Below are positions 1 through 8,517 of a DNA stretch of 64,000 nt, piece after piece. How positions within the stretch are numbered: position 1 is the first letter of the stretch; each line of letters starts with the position of its first letter. The translations under genes were made by a program, and so were the position numbers. The notes under the pieces were generated by a model, which was given only the letters and a program-made list of their open reading frames with translations, did no database searches and was not told the DNA's origin. The DNA is from Fodinibacter sp963833495 (GTDB lineage Bacteria > Actinomycetota > Actinomycetes > Actinomycetales > Dermatophilaceae), in contig CAWHYJ010000021.1 in NCBI GenBank assembly GCA_963833495.1, positions 124,001-188,000 on the forward strand. The letters are read 5' to 3'.

Positions 1-814
1 CGACCGCACCGTCGCCGACGTCGAGCTGCGCGGCTCCCGGGTGGCCCGCCGCCACGTCGCCGGGCCGCAGGACCTCACCGACCGGCTCGCCGGCCGGCGG
101 ATCGGGGCCGTGCGCCGCCGGGGGAAGTACCTCTGGCTCGACCTCGGTGACGGGGTGGGCCTGATCCTGCACCTCGGGATGAGCGGCCAGCTACTCGTCG
201 AGGATGCCGCGGCGCCCGATGAGAGGCACCTGCACGCCCGGTTCCGCTTCGCCGACGACGGCCCCGAGCTGCGCTTCGTCGACCAGCGCACGTTCGGGGG
301 GCTCGCGCTCGCCGACCTCGACGCGCACGGCATCCCGACGACGATCGCGCACATCGCGCCAGACCTGCTCGAGCCGGCCTACGACCGGGCCGCGGTCGTG
401 CGCCGGGTCAAGGGCAAGGACAGCGCCATCAAGCGGGTGCTGCTCGACCAGACCGTGGCGTCGGGCATCGGCAACATCTACGCCGACGAGGCTCTCTGGC
501 GCGCCCAGGTGCACGGCGAGCGCCTCGCGAGCGCCCTGACCAAGCCGCGCATCGGCGCGGTGCTCGACGCCGCCGCCGACGTGATGCGCGAGGCCCTGGG
601 CCAGGGCGGCACCAGCTTCGACGCGCTCTACGTCAACGTCAACGGCGCCTCGGGGTACTTCGACCGCTCGCTGGCGGCCTACGGCCAGGCGGGCCGGCCG
701 TGCCGCCGGTGCGGTGCGCCCATCCGGCGCGAGCACTTCATGAACCGCTCGTCGTTCTCGTGCCCGCGCTGCCAGCCGCGCCCGCGCGGGGTCAGGGCAT
801 CGGCAGGGGCTTGA
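1..814 (+). CDS. mutM: Formamidopyrimidine-DNA glycosylase (Fpg/MutM), 5' end outside window
   Basis: Bifunctional DNA glycosylase/AP lyase that removes oxidised purines such as 8-oxoguanine in base-excision repair. The frame is open from base 2, so the start codon and the N-terminal catalytic Pro-Glu lie upstream; the GTG at 41 is an internal codon. About 270 residues are visible: the conserved RGKYL lysine region, the GIGNIYADEALW helix-two-turn-helix block, and an intact C-terminal zinc finger (CRRCG ... CPRC, four cysteines, with the MNRSSF arginine). Its 3' end overlaps the convergent acyltransferase gene by 23 bp. The position just before smc is usual for Actinomycetota. Identity is secure; only the beginning is missing. 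Confidence 0.95.
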   Translation, partial: DRTVADVELRGSRVARRHVAGPQDLTDRLAGRRIGAVRRRGKYLWLDLGDGVGLILHLGMSGQLLVEDAAAPDERHLHARFRFADDGPELRFVDQRTFGGLALADLDAHGIPTTIAHIAPDLLEPAYDRAAVVRRVKGKDSAIKRVLLDQTVASGIGNIYADEALWRAQVHGERLASALTKPRIGAVLDAAADVMREALGQGGTSFDALYVNVNGASGYFDRSLAAYGQAGRPCRRCGAPIRREHFMNRSSFSCPRCQPRPRGVRASAGA

Positions 815-2744
815 GCAACACCTTCGTGCCGGTGTGCGCCTGCGACAGGTCGGCGAACGCCTGCCGCACCACCTTCGCGTAGAGGTGCGAGCCCTTCAGG
901 CTCGGGTGGATGCCGTCGGGCTGGAGCTGGCCGCTGGTGCCCGCGAGCGCGGCGTCCCACTCGGCCAGGCGGACGTTCGGCATCCCCGACACGATGGCGC
1001 GCAGCTTGTCGTTGTCGGCCTTGACCCGGGCGAAGCGCCCGTGCTCGGTGACGATGACGACCATCCGGTTGGGTCCGATCTCGGCCAGGGTGCGCCGGAT
1101 CGACGCCTCGTCGGTGCCGGCGTTGGTGCCGAAGGCGAGCACGACGGCCCGGCGCAGCGTGTCGCCGCGGGCCCCGACCAGGGCGGGCGCCTCGTGCCAC
1201 TTGCGGTTGGACTTGGCGTCGACCCGGATCTTGGGCAGGTAGTAGCGCAGGGCGTGGATGGCGCCGACCATCATCGAGTCGCCGAAGGCGTCGATCTCGC
1301 TGCCCTTGGGCATCGTCCACACGGCCGGGGCGGCGGCGGGGGTGACGTTCTTGCCCGTGGCCGGCGTGCTGGCCGCGGGGGCCGAGGCGGCGGGGGAGGG
1401 CGACGCACCGACCAGCTCGGCCTCGTTGGCCGAGATCAGCTCCTCGGTCGAGGTGCGGTCGGGCGCGGTGAGCAGCACGGCCACGAGCGCCACCACGAGC
1501 ACCAGCACCACCGACCAGACGATGCGGGCGCTGCGGGTGCCCCACCGGCGCAGCCGCGCGGTGGCCACGCGGGCCGAGCCGGCGAAGCCGTGCCGCCGCA
1601 CCGGGGTCTCGACGAAGCGGTAGGACAGGTCGGCGATCACGAAGGTGACCACCACGCACCACAGCCGGGTGAGCAGGTAGGTGCCGCCGCCGGGAGCCAC
1701 CGGCAGGTCCGAGCCGATGACGAGGAAGACCGGCCAGTGCCACAGGTAGATGCCGTAGCTGCGGGCGCCGACCCAGCGGGCGGGCGGCAGCTCGAGCACG
1801 GCCCGCAGCCGCCCGGGCCGCTCGACGACGACGAGCAGCAGCGCGGTGGTGGCCACCGAGGCCAGCAGGATGCCGCCTCGGAAGGTGAGCGCGGAGTCCT
1901 CGCCGGCCAGCGCCATCAGCCCGAGGAGGGTGACCAGAGCGACCGCGGCGACCTGCCGGCGGTGCTCGGCCCACCAGGTGGAGGTGGTCCAGGCGCGGTG
2001 CGGGGCGGCGTAGACGAAGGCCAGCGCGGCGCCGAGCATCAGGCCCATGACGTGGGTGTCGGTGCCGTAGTAGACGCGGGTGGGGCTCTCGGGGTCCAGG
2101 CGCAGGGCCATCAGGCCGGCCGACAGCAGGGCCAGGCCGAGCGCCGACGCGGCGCGCACCTCGGGGCGGCGGGTGAACGCGAGCAGGCCCAGCACGGCCA
2201 GTGGCCAGAGCAGGTAGAACTGCTCCTCGACGGCCAAGGACCACAGGTTCATCAGCAGCTGCGGTGAGGTGGCCGCGAAGTAGTCGGTGCCGGCGTGGAT
2301 CTCGAGCCAGTTCGAGGTGAAGGTGGCGGCCCCGAGGACCTGTCGCTCGATGCCGACGAGCAGGTCGCCCTCGCTGAGCCGGGCCAGCAGCACCGCGGCC
2401 GGCACGCAGACCAGCAGCGCGGGGACCAGCCGCCGGGCGCGGCGCGACCAGAAGCCGGGCAGGTCGAGGCGGCCGGTGGCGACCCGCTCGCGCACCAGCA
2501 GGGTCGTGATGAGGAAGCCGGAGACGACGAAGAACACGTCGACGCCGAGGAACCCGCCGGGCAGCCAGGTCGGGTCGAGGTGGAAGACGAGCACCGCGAG
2601 GATGGCCAGGGCGCGCAGCCCGTCGAGGCCGGCCAGCCGTCCGGAGCTGGCTGGCGCTCGGCCGGGCGCCAGCGGGTCGCCGGCCTGCGGGGAGCCCCCG
2701 GGCGCGGTGGGTGCGGCAGTGCCGCGAGCCTGCACCATGCTCAT
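792..2744 (-). CDS. Membrane acyltransferase (OafA/YrhL-like) with C-terminal SGNH domain
   Basis: Predicted 650-residue O-acyltransferase that would acylate a cell-surface glycan. The N-terminal part (about residues 20-350) is an acyltransferase-3 domain with about ten hydrophobic segments and the signature LDGLRALAILAVLVFH followed by GVDVFFVVSGFLIT, which holds the catalytic His. The C-terminal half after one more membrane segment has SGNH-type blocks: FGDSMM (nucleophile Ser), FGTNAG, and DGIHPS (Asp-His). A longer frame begins at 2801, but the ATG at 2744 is preferred because a TACCGT box lies exactly six bases upstream, as in other leaderless genes here. The acceptor is unknown. The gene ends inside the mutM 3' end. 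Confidence 0.88.
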   Translation of the reverse strand: MSMVQARGTAAPTAPGGSPQAGDPLAPGRAPASSGRLAGLDGLRALAILAVLVFHLDPTWLPGGFLGVDVFFVVSGFLITTLLVRERVATGRLDLPGFWSRRARRLVPALLVCVPAAVLLARLSEGDLLVGIERQVLGAATFTSNWLEIHAGTDYFAATSPQLLMNLWSLAVEEQFYLLWPLAVLGLLAFTRRPEVRAASALGLALLSAGLMALRLDPESPTRVYYGTDTHVMGLMLGAALAFVYAAPHRAWTTSTWWAEHRRQVAAVALVTLLGLMALAGEDSALTFRGGILLASVATTALLLVVVERPGRLRAVLELPPARWVGARSYGIYLWHWPVFLVIGSDLPVAPGGGTYLLTRLWCVVVTFVIADLSYRFVETPVRRHGFAGSARVATARLRRWGTRSARIVWSVVLVLVVALVAVLLTAPDRTSTEELISANEAELVGASPSPAASAPAASTPATGKNVTPAAAPAVWTMPKGSEIDAFGDSMMVGAIHALRYYLPKIRVDAKSNRKWHEAPALVGARGDTLRRAVVLAFGTNAGTDEASIRRTLAEIGPNRMVVIVTEHGRFARVKADNDKLRAIVSGMPNVRLAEWDAALAGTSGQLQPDGIHPSLKGSHLYAKVVRQAFADLSQAHTGTKVLLKPLPMP

Positions 2745-2750
2745 GTGGTA

Positions 2751-2756
2751 ACGGTA
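2751..2756 (-). promoter_or_regulatory. -10 box of a leaderless acyltransferase transcript
   Basis: TACCGT on the minus strand, six bases before the ATG at 2744. It matches the recurrent TANNNT-N6-start layout and decides the start. Confidence 0.55.
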
Positions 2757-2844
2757 GGGGCTGGTGGTGACACCGTGACGTAGGCGCGCTCGTGGGGCCA
2801 CGGCGTCGTGGGCCGCGATGTCGTCCCGAGCTGCCGGCCGTCGT

Positions 2845-2850
2845 TACCAT
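2845..2850 (+). promoter_or_regulatory. -10 box of leaderless acyP
   Basis: TACCAT six bases before the GTG at 2857. Confidence 0.6.
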
Positions 2851-2856
2851 CGGCGC

Positions 2857-3165
2857 GTGGCTGGGGCTGGCGGGGCCGACGACGTGCGGCGGATGACGGT
2901 TTTCGTGCGCGGTCGGGTGCAGGGGGTGGGCTTCCGGTGGTGGACCCGGGCCCGGGCCCTCGAGCTGGGCCTCGCCGGGCACGCCCGCAACACCGACGAC
3001 GGGCGGGTCGAGGTGGTCGCCGAGGGGGAGCCGCGGGCCGTGCTGCGCCTGTTCGACCTGCTCGCCGAGCAGCCGTCGACCACCCGGCGGCCCGGGCGGG
3101 TCGAGTCGGTGTCGGCGCCGCTCTGGGGCGAAGGTCGCGGCAGCACGGGCTTCACCGAGCGCTGA
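2857..3165 (+). CDS. acyP: Acylphosphatase
   Basis: Small cytosolic enzyme (102 residues from GTG 2857) that hydrolyses acyl phosphates such as acetyl or carbamoyl phosphate. The family core is clear: MTVFVRGRVQGVGFRWW carries the phosphate-binding arginine, and GHARNTDDGRVEVVAEG carries the catalytic asparagine. A start at 2818 is open and an ATG at 2893 would trim to the domain, but the TACCAT box six bases before 2857 favours that codon. Acylphosphatase lying between mutM and smc is common in Actinomycetota. It is divergent from the acyltransferase gene and is followed after 92 bp by chorismate mutase. Confidence 0.9.
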   Translation: MAGAGGADDVRRMTVFVRGRVQGVGFRWWTRARALELGLAGHARNTDDGRVEVVAEGEPRAVLRLFDLLAEQPSTTRRPGRVESVSAPLWGEGRGSTGFTER

Positions 3166-3245
3166 ACAACTTCCCCGCATCGGGCGAGAGAGCGGGGGCG
3201 GCATCCGGGGGGTGGACGGCCGCAGACGGTGCGGCGGCGGGTTCC

Positions 3246-3251
3246 TACGAT
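3246..3251 (+). promoter_or_regulatory. -10 box of leaderless chorismate mutase gene
   Basis: TACGAT six bases before GTG 3258. Confidence 0.6.
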
Positions 3252-3257
3252 GATCGG

Positions 3258-3566
3258 GTGAGCGACATCGACGACGTCCCCGCGGACCTCGCGCGGCTGC
3301 GGTCGAGCATCGACAACATCGACGCGGCGCTCATCCACCTGCTCGCCGAGCGGTTCAAGTGCACCCAGGCGGTGGGCGAGCTCAAGGCGCAGCGGGGGAT
3401 GCCGCCCGCCGACCCCGCGCGCGAGGTCGCGCAGGTGGCCCACCTGCGGGCGCTGGCCGACGAGGCGGGCCTGGACCCGCAGTTCGCCGAGGCGTTCCTC
3501 AACTTCATCATCGCCGAGGTGATCCACCACCACGAGCGGATCGCCGGCAGCAGCAGCCGCGGCTGA
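3258..3566 (+). CDS. Chorismate mutase, AroQ class
   Basis: Short all-helical chorismate mutase (102 residues) converting chorismate to prephenate for phenylalanine and tyrosine synthesis. Seen: the LRSSIDNIDAALIHLLAERF first helix, the TQAVGELKAQRGMP active-site lysine/arginine stretch, the DPAREVAQVAHLR second helix, and a closing helix ending in EVIHHHERI. There is no signal peptide, so it is cytosolic. The frame is open from 2808, but the GTG at 3258 with TACGAT six bases before it is the best start. It stands alone rather than in an aromatic operon; the next gene is smc. Confidence 0.88.
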   Translation: MSDIDDVPADLARLRSSIDNIDAALIHLLAERFKCTQAVGELKAQRGMPPADPAREVAQVAHLRALADEAGLDPQFAEAFLNFIIAEVIHHHERIAGSSSRG

Positions 3567-3736
3567 GCGCTGCCGTAGGCGCGGCATCCTGCGCTCCTGA
3601 CAGCGCTGGACGACACCTGGTGATGCACGCCAGGCGATGCGGCAGCCCGATTCGGGTCCCACCGGCACCACCAGCACCAGCGGCCACAGACACCACCGAG
3701 GCCCGCCGGCGTCCCGGCCGGGCCGCTCGCCGCGGG

Positions 3737-3742
3737 TAGAGT
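3737..3742 (+). promoter_or_regulatory. Likely -10 box upstream of smc
   Basis: TAGAGT within the 245-bp gap before smc; it implies a leader of about 65 bases. The rest of the gap shows nothing recognisable apart from one copy of the GGATGCCG-type octamer. Confidence 0.4.
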
Positions 3743-3811
3743 CGGGCCGCATCCGACCCGGGGCGGAGCCCCGACCCTCCCCGGACCACCGACGAGAGCG
3801 CTGACGCCACC

Positions 3812-6800
3812 GTGTACCTCAAGACGCTGACCCTGAAGGGGTTCAAGTCCTTCGCCTCGGCGACGACGATGCGCCTGGAGCCCGGCATCACCTGCGTCGT
3901 CGGGCCCAACGGCTCGGGCAAGTCCAACGTCGTCGACGCTCTCGCCTGGGTGATGGGGGAGCAGGGTGCCAAGAGCCTGCGCGGCGGCAAGATGGAGGAC
4001 GTCATCTTCGCCGGCACGGCCGGCCGCCCGCCGCTCGGCCGGGCCGAGGTGAGCCTGACCATCGACAACACCGACGGCGCGCTGCCGATCGACTACACCG
4101 AGGTCACGATCACCCGCACGATGTTCCGCGGCGGCGGGTCCGAGTACGCCATCAACGGCACGTCGTGCCGGCTGCTCGACGTGCAGGAGCTGCTCTCCGA
4201 CAGCGGCCTGGGCCGTGAGATGCACGTCATCGTCGGCCAGGGCCAGCTCGACACCGTGCTGCGCGCCACCCCCGAGGAGCGCCGCGGGTTCATCGAGGAG
4301 GCTGCGGGGGTGCTCAAGCACCGCCGCCGCAAGGAGCGGGCGCTGCGCAAGCTCGAGACCATGGAGCTCAACCTCACCCGTGTGCAGGACCTCACCGGTG
4401 AGATCCGCCGCCAGCTCGGGCCGCTGGGCCGCCAGGCCGAGGCCGCCCGCCGCGCGGCCGTCATCCAGGCCGACGCGCGCGACGCCCGGCTTCGTCTGCT
4501 CGCCGACGACCTCGTGCAGCTCACCGGGGTGCTCGAGCAGGAGGTCGCCGACGAGACCGCCCTCATCGAGCGCCGCACCGCGGTGGAAGACGCCCTGGCC
4601 GACGTGCGCCAGCGTCTGTCCGACGTCGAGCGCCGTTCGGCCGAAGCCGCGCCCGTGCTCACTCGCGCGCACGACCGGTTCGTGCGCCTGCAGAGCCTGC
4701 GCGACCGGCTGGAGTCCACCGGGTCGGTGGCGGCCGAGCGGGTGCGGCTGCTCTCGCAGGACGAGGAGCACGAGGCCACGACCGGCCGCGACCCCGACGA
4801 GCTGCGCGCCCAGGCCGCCCAGGCGCGCGAGGCCGAGGCCGCGCTGCTCGCCGAGGTGGCCACCGCCACCGCCGAGCTCGCCGCCGCCGTCGCCGCCCGC
4901 GAGCAGGCCGAGGCCGCGTATGCCGCGGAGCAGGGTCGCCTGGCTCGGCTCGCCCGGGCCGCGGCCGACCGCCGTGAGGGGCTGGCCAAGCTCGCCGGCC
5001 AGGTCGGGGCCCGCCGCAGCCGGATCGAGGCCGGCGAGGCCGAGATCGGCCGGCTCTCCGAGCTCGTCGCCGCCGCGCGCGCCCGGGCCGCCCAGGCCGA
5101 GCAGGAGTTCTCCCGCCTCGAGGGCGGCGTCGCCGTCGAGGAGGAGGGCGAGGAGGGCCTCGACGACGCCTACGAGAGCGCCGCCGCCCGGCTCGCCGAG
5201 GCCGAGGCCGAGATCGAGCGACTCGTCACCGCCGAGCGCGAGGCCGAGCGCGACCGCTCCTCGGCGACCGCCCGGATCGAGGCGCTCGAGCTGAGCCTGC
5301 GCCGCAAGGACGGCGCGGCCACCCTGCTCGCCGCGGCCGACGCCGATCACGCGGTGGTCGGCACCGTCGCCGCATTGCTCCAGGTCACCGGCGGGCACGA
5401 GGCTGCCGTGGCCGCGGCGCTGGGCTGGGCCAGCGAGGCCCTCGCCGTGCCGAGCGCCGGCCACGCTGCCCGCGCCATCGCGTCCCTGCGCGACTCCGAC
5501 GGGGGGCGCGCCGCCCTGCTCGTCGGCGACACGGCATCCCCGAGCGACCCCGACAGCTGGCCGGCCCTCGACGGCTCGGCCGTGTGGGCGCGCGACGTCG
5601 TGCGCGCCCCCGACTCCGTGCGCCCCGCCGTCGAGCAGCTGCTCGAGCGGGTTGCGTTGGTGCCCACCGCGGCTCACGCCGTGGCCCTGGTCGCGCGCGG
5701 CGAGGGCATCACCGCGGTGACGGCCGACGGCGACGTCTTCGGCCCCGGCTGGGCCCGCGGCGGCAGCAGTGCCGGTGAGAGCCTGCTCGAGCTGCAGGCC
5801 GCCGTCGACGAGACCCGCACCACCCTGGATGCCGCCACCGCCACCGCCGAGCGCGCGCGGTTCGCGCTGGGGGCGGCTCGCGAGCGGGCGCGCGAGGTGG
5901 CCACCGAGGTCGAGGGCGCACTCGAGGCGCTGCACGAGTCCGACGCCCGGATGGCGGCCGTGGCCGAGCAGCTGGGCGGCCTGGGCGCCGCGATGCGCCA
6001 GTCGTCGGCCGAGGCCGACCGCACCGAGCGCGCGATCACCGAGGCGCGTCTGGCGCTCGAGCGAGACCGCGCCGAGCTCGAGGGGCTCTCGGCGCGGCTG
6101 TCCGAGGCCGAGGCCGCCCCCGCCGAGGAGGGCGAGGACCCCTCCACCGACGAGCGCGACCGCCTCGAGCTGGCCGCCAGCCGGGCGCGCACCGCCGAGA
6201 CCGAGCTGCGGCTCACCCTGCGCACCCGCGAGGAGCGGGCGCGGGCACTCAAGGGCCGGGCCGACTCGCTCGAGGGCGCCGCCCGCAACGAGCTGGCCGC
6301 CCGTGAGCGGCTGCGCGAGCGGCGCGAGCGGCGCCGGCGCGAGGCCACGGTGGCAGCAGCCGTGCACGCGGCCGCCGCCTACGCCGTCGACAAGGTGGCG
6401 GCCGCCCTGGCGCTTGCGACCACCCTGCGCGACGCCGCCGAGGCCGACCGGCTCGAGCGCGAGCAGGCCGGTGTCGCGCTGCGGGCCGAGCTGATCGGTG
6501 TGCAGGACGAGCTGCGCGACCTCACCGACACTGCGCACCGTGACGAGATGGCGCGCGCCCGGCAGGTCGCGCGCATCGAGGCGATACAGGCCAAGGCCGT
6601 CGAGGAGCTCGGCATCGACCCCGAGGTGCTCGTCGACGAGTTCGGCCCGCACCGCGAGGTGCCCCACGTCGCCGGCCCGGGGGAGGACCCCGATGCCGTG
6701 CCCGAGCCGGTCGCCTACGTGCGCGAGGAGCAGGAGAAGCGGCTGCGCAAGGCCGAGCGGGGGCTGCAGGCGCTGGGCCGGGTCAACCCGCTGGCGCTGG

Positions 6801-7384
6801 AGGAGTTCGCGGCGCTCGAGGAGCGGCACACCTTCCTCACCACCCAGCTCGAGGACCTCAAGCGCTCCAAGCGCGACCTGCTCGACATCGTCAAGGAGAT
6901 CGACGAGCGCGTCGAGGAGGTCTTCACCGAGGCCTTCCACGACACCCGCGAGCAGTTCGAGCGGGTCTTCGAGCGGCTCTTCCCCGGGGGCGAGGGGCGG
7001 CTGGTGCTCACCGACCCCGACGACATGCTGACCACGGGCATCGAGGTCGAGGCGCGACCGCCGGGCAAGAAGGTCAAGCGGCTCTCGCTGCTCTCCGGTG
7101 GCGAGCGCTCGCTCGTCGCGGTGGCGCTGCTCGTGGCGATCTTCAAGGCCCGGCCGAGCCCGTTCTACATCATGGACGAGGTCGAGGCCGCGCTCGACGA
7201 CACCAACCTGGGCCGGCTGATCACCCTGTTCGAGGAGCTGCGCGACTCCAGCCAGCTCATCGTCATCACGCACCAGAAGCGCACCATGGAGGTCGCCGAT
7301 GCGCTCTACGGCGTCTCGATGCGCGGCGACGGCGTCACCACCGTTGTCTCCCAACGCATCCGCGACGTCGCCGCGACCGCGTAG
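3812..7384 (+). CDS. smc: Chromosome segregation protein SMC
   Basis: Condensin ATPase (1190 residues) that compacts and helps segregate the chromosome with ScpA/ScpB. N-terminal Walker A GPNGSGKSN is at residues 31-39. Long charged coiled coils occupy roughly 170-500 and 640-1000, rich in Ala/Glu/Arg heptads. The hinge is around 500-640 (GTVAALLQVTGGHEAAVAAALG through the glycine-rich ARGGSSAGES). The C-terminal head has the ABC signature LSLLSGGERSLVAVALL and Walker B FYIMDEVEAALDD. Length is normal for the family. The GTG start is followed at once by the typical YLKTLTLKGFKSF opening. The downstream neighbour lepB is convergent, so smc is separated here from ftsY. Confidence 0.97.
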   Translation: MYLKTLTLKGFKSFASATTMRLEPGITCVVGPNGSGKSNVVDALAWVMGEQGAKSLRGGKMEDVIFAGTAGRPPLGRAEVSLTIDNTDGALPIDYTEVTITRTMFRGGGSEYAINGTSCRLLDVQELLSDSGLGREMHVIVGQGQLDTVLRATPEERRGFIEEAAGVLKHRRRKERALRKLETMELNLTRVQDLTGEIRRQLGPLGRQAEAARRAAVIQADARDARLRLLADDLVQLTGVLEQEVADETALIERRTAVEDALADVRQRLSDVERRSAEAAPVLTRAHDRFVRLQSLRDRLESTGSVAAERVRLLSQDEEHEATTGRDPDELRAQAAQAREAEAALLAEVATATAELAAAVAAREQAEAAYAAEQGRLARLARAAADRREGLAKLAGQVGARRSRIEAGEAEIGRLSELVAAARARAAQAEQEFSRLEGGVAVEEEGEEGLDDAYESAAARLAEAEAEIERLVTAEREAERDRSSATARIEALELSLRRKDGAATLLAAADADHAVVGTVAALLQVTGGHEAAVAAALGWASEALAVPSAGHAARAIASLRDSDGGRAALLVGDTASPSDPDSWPALDGSAVWARDVVRAPDSVRPAVEQLLERVALVPTAAHAVALVARGEGITAVTADGDVFGPGWARGGSSAGESLLELQAAVDETRTTLDAATATAERARFALGAARERAREVATEVEGALEALHESDARMAAVAEQLGGLGAAMRQSSAEADRTERAITEARLALERDRAELEGLSARLSEAEAAPAEEGEDPSTDERDRLELAASRARTAETELRLTLRTREERARALKGRADSLEGAARNELAARERLRERRERRRREATVAAAVHAAAAYAVDKVAAALALATTLRDAAEADRLEREQAGVALRAELIGVQDELRDLTDTAHRDEMARARQVARIEAIQAKAVEELGIDPEVLVDEFGPHREVPHVAGPGEDPDAVPEPVAYVREEQEKRLRKAERGLQALGRVNPLALEEFAALEERHTFLTTQLEDLKRSKRDLLDIVKEIDERVEEVFTEAFHDTREQFERVFERLFPGGEGRLVLTDPDDMLTTGIEVEARPPGKKVKRLSLLSGGERSLVAVALLVAIFKARPSPFYIMDEVEAALDDTNLGRLITLFEELRDSSQLIVITHQKRTMEVADALYGVSMRGDGVTTVVSQRIRDVAATA

Positions 7385-7424
7385 GCACACGGCATCCGGC
7401 GAAGCAGGGGCCGGTCACCTCGGC

Positions 7425-8135
7425 TCAGTGGGCGATGCCGCCCGCGTCGCTGAGGGGCCAGAACCGCAGCACGACCGGCCCGACCACCCGACCCAGCGGC
7501 ACGAACTGGGCGCACTCCGGGCCCTCGGTCGCGCCGCGGCAGGCGATGACCGAGTCGGCCGACTGCGAGCGGTGGTCGCCCATCACCAGCAGGTTGCCCT
7601 CGGGCACGGTGATCTCGGGGAAGCACCGCGTCGACCGGGGCGAGCTCTCGCAGTCGAGCGTGCCGGGGGTGAAGGGGAGGTCCTCGTAGACGTAGGGCTC
7701 GACGAGCGGCTGGCCGTCGACGAGCACCGCCCCGTCGGTGCTGCAGCAGGCGACCGTCTGCCGGGGCAGGCCGATGACCCGCTTGACCGTGTAGGACGTG
7801 TTGCTCGGCCCGATGCCCGTGACGTCGCCGACGGCGCGCACCGCCCGCACGACCGGGTTGTCGGCCGGCGGCCGCTGCTCCTCGGCCCACGTGTCGCCGT
7901 GCCCGAACACGACGACGTCACCGTGCGCGATGTCGGAGTCGAGCCGGTTGACCAGGATGCGGTCGCCGATGTGGAGGGTCTGCTCCATCGACTCCGACGG
8001 CACCCCGAACGGCTTGACCAGGAATGCCTGCACCAGGGCGACGGCGACCAGCGCGATGAGGACCTCGGCGAACATGGGGAGGCGTCGACGGCGGCGGGTC
8101 GTCGCCCCGTCCGTCGTGGGGGCGCCGGTCGTCAC
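7425..8135 (-). CDS. lepB: Signal peptidase I
   Basis: Membrane-anchored serine protease (236 residues) that cleaves Sec/Tat signal peptides outside the membrane. One N-terminal membrane segment (about residues 22-40) is followed by the catalytic Ser49 in VPSESMEQTL, the general base Lys118 in YTVKRVIGLP, and the MGDHRSQSADS box. Two cysteine pairs (ACCS and CESS/RCFP) lie in the extracytoplasmic part. It is the first of three family members in the window; the others are at 34.2-35.5 kb. The GTG start has TAGTCT six bases upstream. The gene converges on smc with only 40 bp between them. Confidence 0.95.
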   Translation of the reverse strand: MTTGAPTTDGATTRRRRRLPMFAEVLIALVAVALVQAFLVKPFGVPSESMEQTLHIGDRILVNRLDSDIAHGDVVVFGHGDTWAEEQRPPADNPVVRAVRAVGDVTGIGPSNTSYTVKRVIGLPRQTVACCSTDGAVLVDGQPLVEPYVYEDLPFTPGTLDCESSPRSTRCFPEITVPEGNLLVMGDHRSQSADSVIACRGATEGPECAQFVPLGRVVGPVVLRFWPLSDAGGIAH

Positions 8136-8141
8136 GACGCC

Positions 8142-8147
8142 AGACTA
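8142..8147 (-). promoter_or_regulatory. -10 box of leaderless lepB
   Basis: TAGTCT on the minus strand, six bases before GTG 8135. Confidence 0.65.
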
Positions 8148-8196
8148 GTTCGGCGCGTGTGCGAGTGTCGATTTGGTGTGCCGCACACGGCGATGC

Positions 8197-8202
8197 GAGC
8201 CT
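8197..8202 (+). promoter_or_regulatory. -10-like box before small membrane protein gene
   Basis: GAGCCT six bases before ATG 8209; a weaker match to TANNNT, but the spacing fits. Confidence 0.4.
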
Positions 8203-8208
8203 TGGCGC

Positions 8209-8448
8209 ATGGTTTCCCTCGTGCTCGGAATGCTCCTCTGCGTCGCTCTCGCCCTGGTCGTGGTCGCGCTCGTCGCCGTCCCCGCGCGCCGGGCGGGTCG
8301 CGAGGTGCTCACCGAGCGCGGTGAGGAGTTCCTCGGCTCGATCCGCGACCGCCAGCTGCTGCCCGGCCGCTCCACGACGTCCCCTGCGGACGACGGTGAC
8401 CAGCCCGGCACGGCGCGCTCCGACGAGCCCGTGAGCGCCAGCGCCTGA
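8209..8448 (+). CDS. Small single-pass membrane protein, unknown function
   Basis: Hypothetical 79-residue protein, not recognised. It opens with a strongly hydrophobic segment (residues 2-26, MVSLVLGMLLCVALALVVVA) followed by a basic RRAGRE motif, so it would sit in the membrane with the tail in the cytoplasm. The tail is polar (LTERGEEFLGSIRDRQLLPGR) and ends in a disordered Ser/Thr/Asp/Gly stretch. An in-frame ATG at 8173 exists, but 8209 fits the -10 spacing and places the membrane segment at the terminus. It is divergent from lepB. Codon use (GTC, CTG, GCC) is like its neighbours, supporting a real gene. Confidence 0.55.
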   Translation: MVSLVLGMLLCVALALVVVALVAVPARRAGREVLTERGEEFLGSIRDRQLLPGRSTTSPADDGDQPGTARSDEPVSASA

Positions 8449-8517
8449 GCCTTCGCCCCTCTGGTGACGGACCGGTGTGGTTCGATGGGCCGTCCCCCAG
8501 CAGAGGAGCTCCACGCC

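Noticed and set aside
3245..7390. A 1381-codon open frame antisense to smc
   Set aside because: Long antisense frames are expected where G/C third positions leave few stops; its composition is the mirror of SMC codons and shows no domain.
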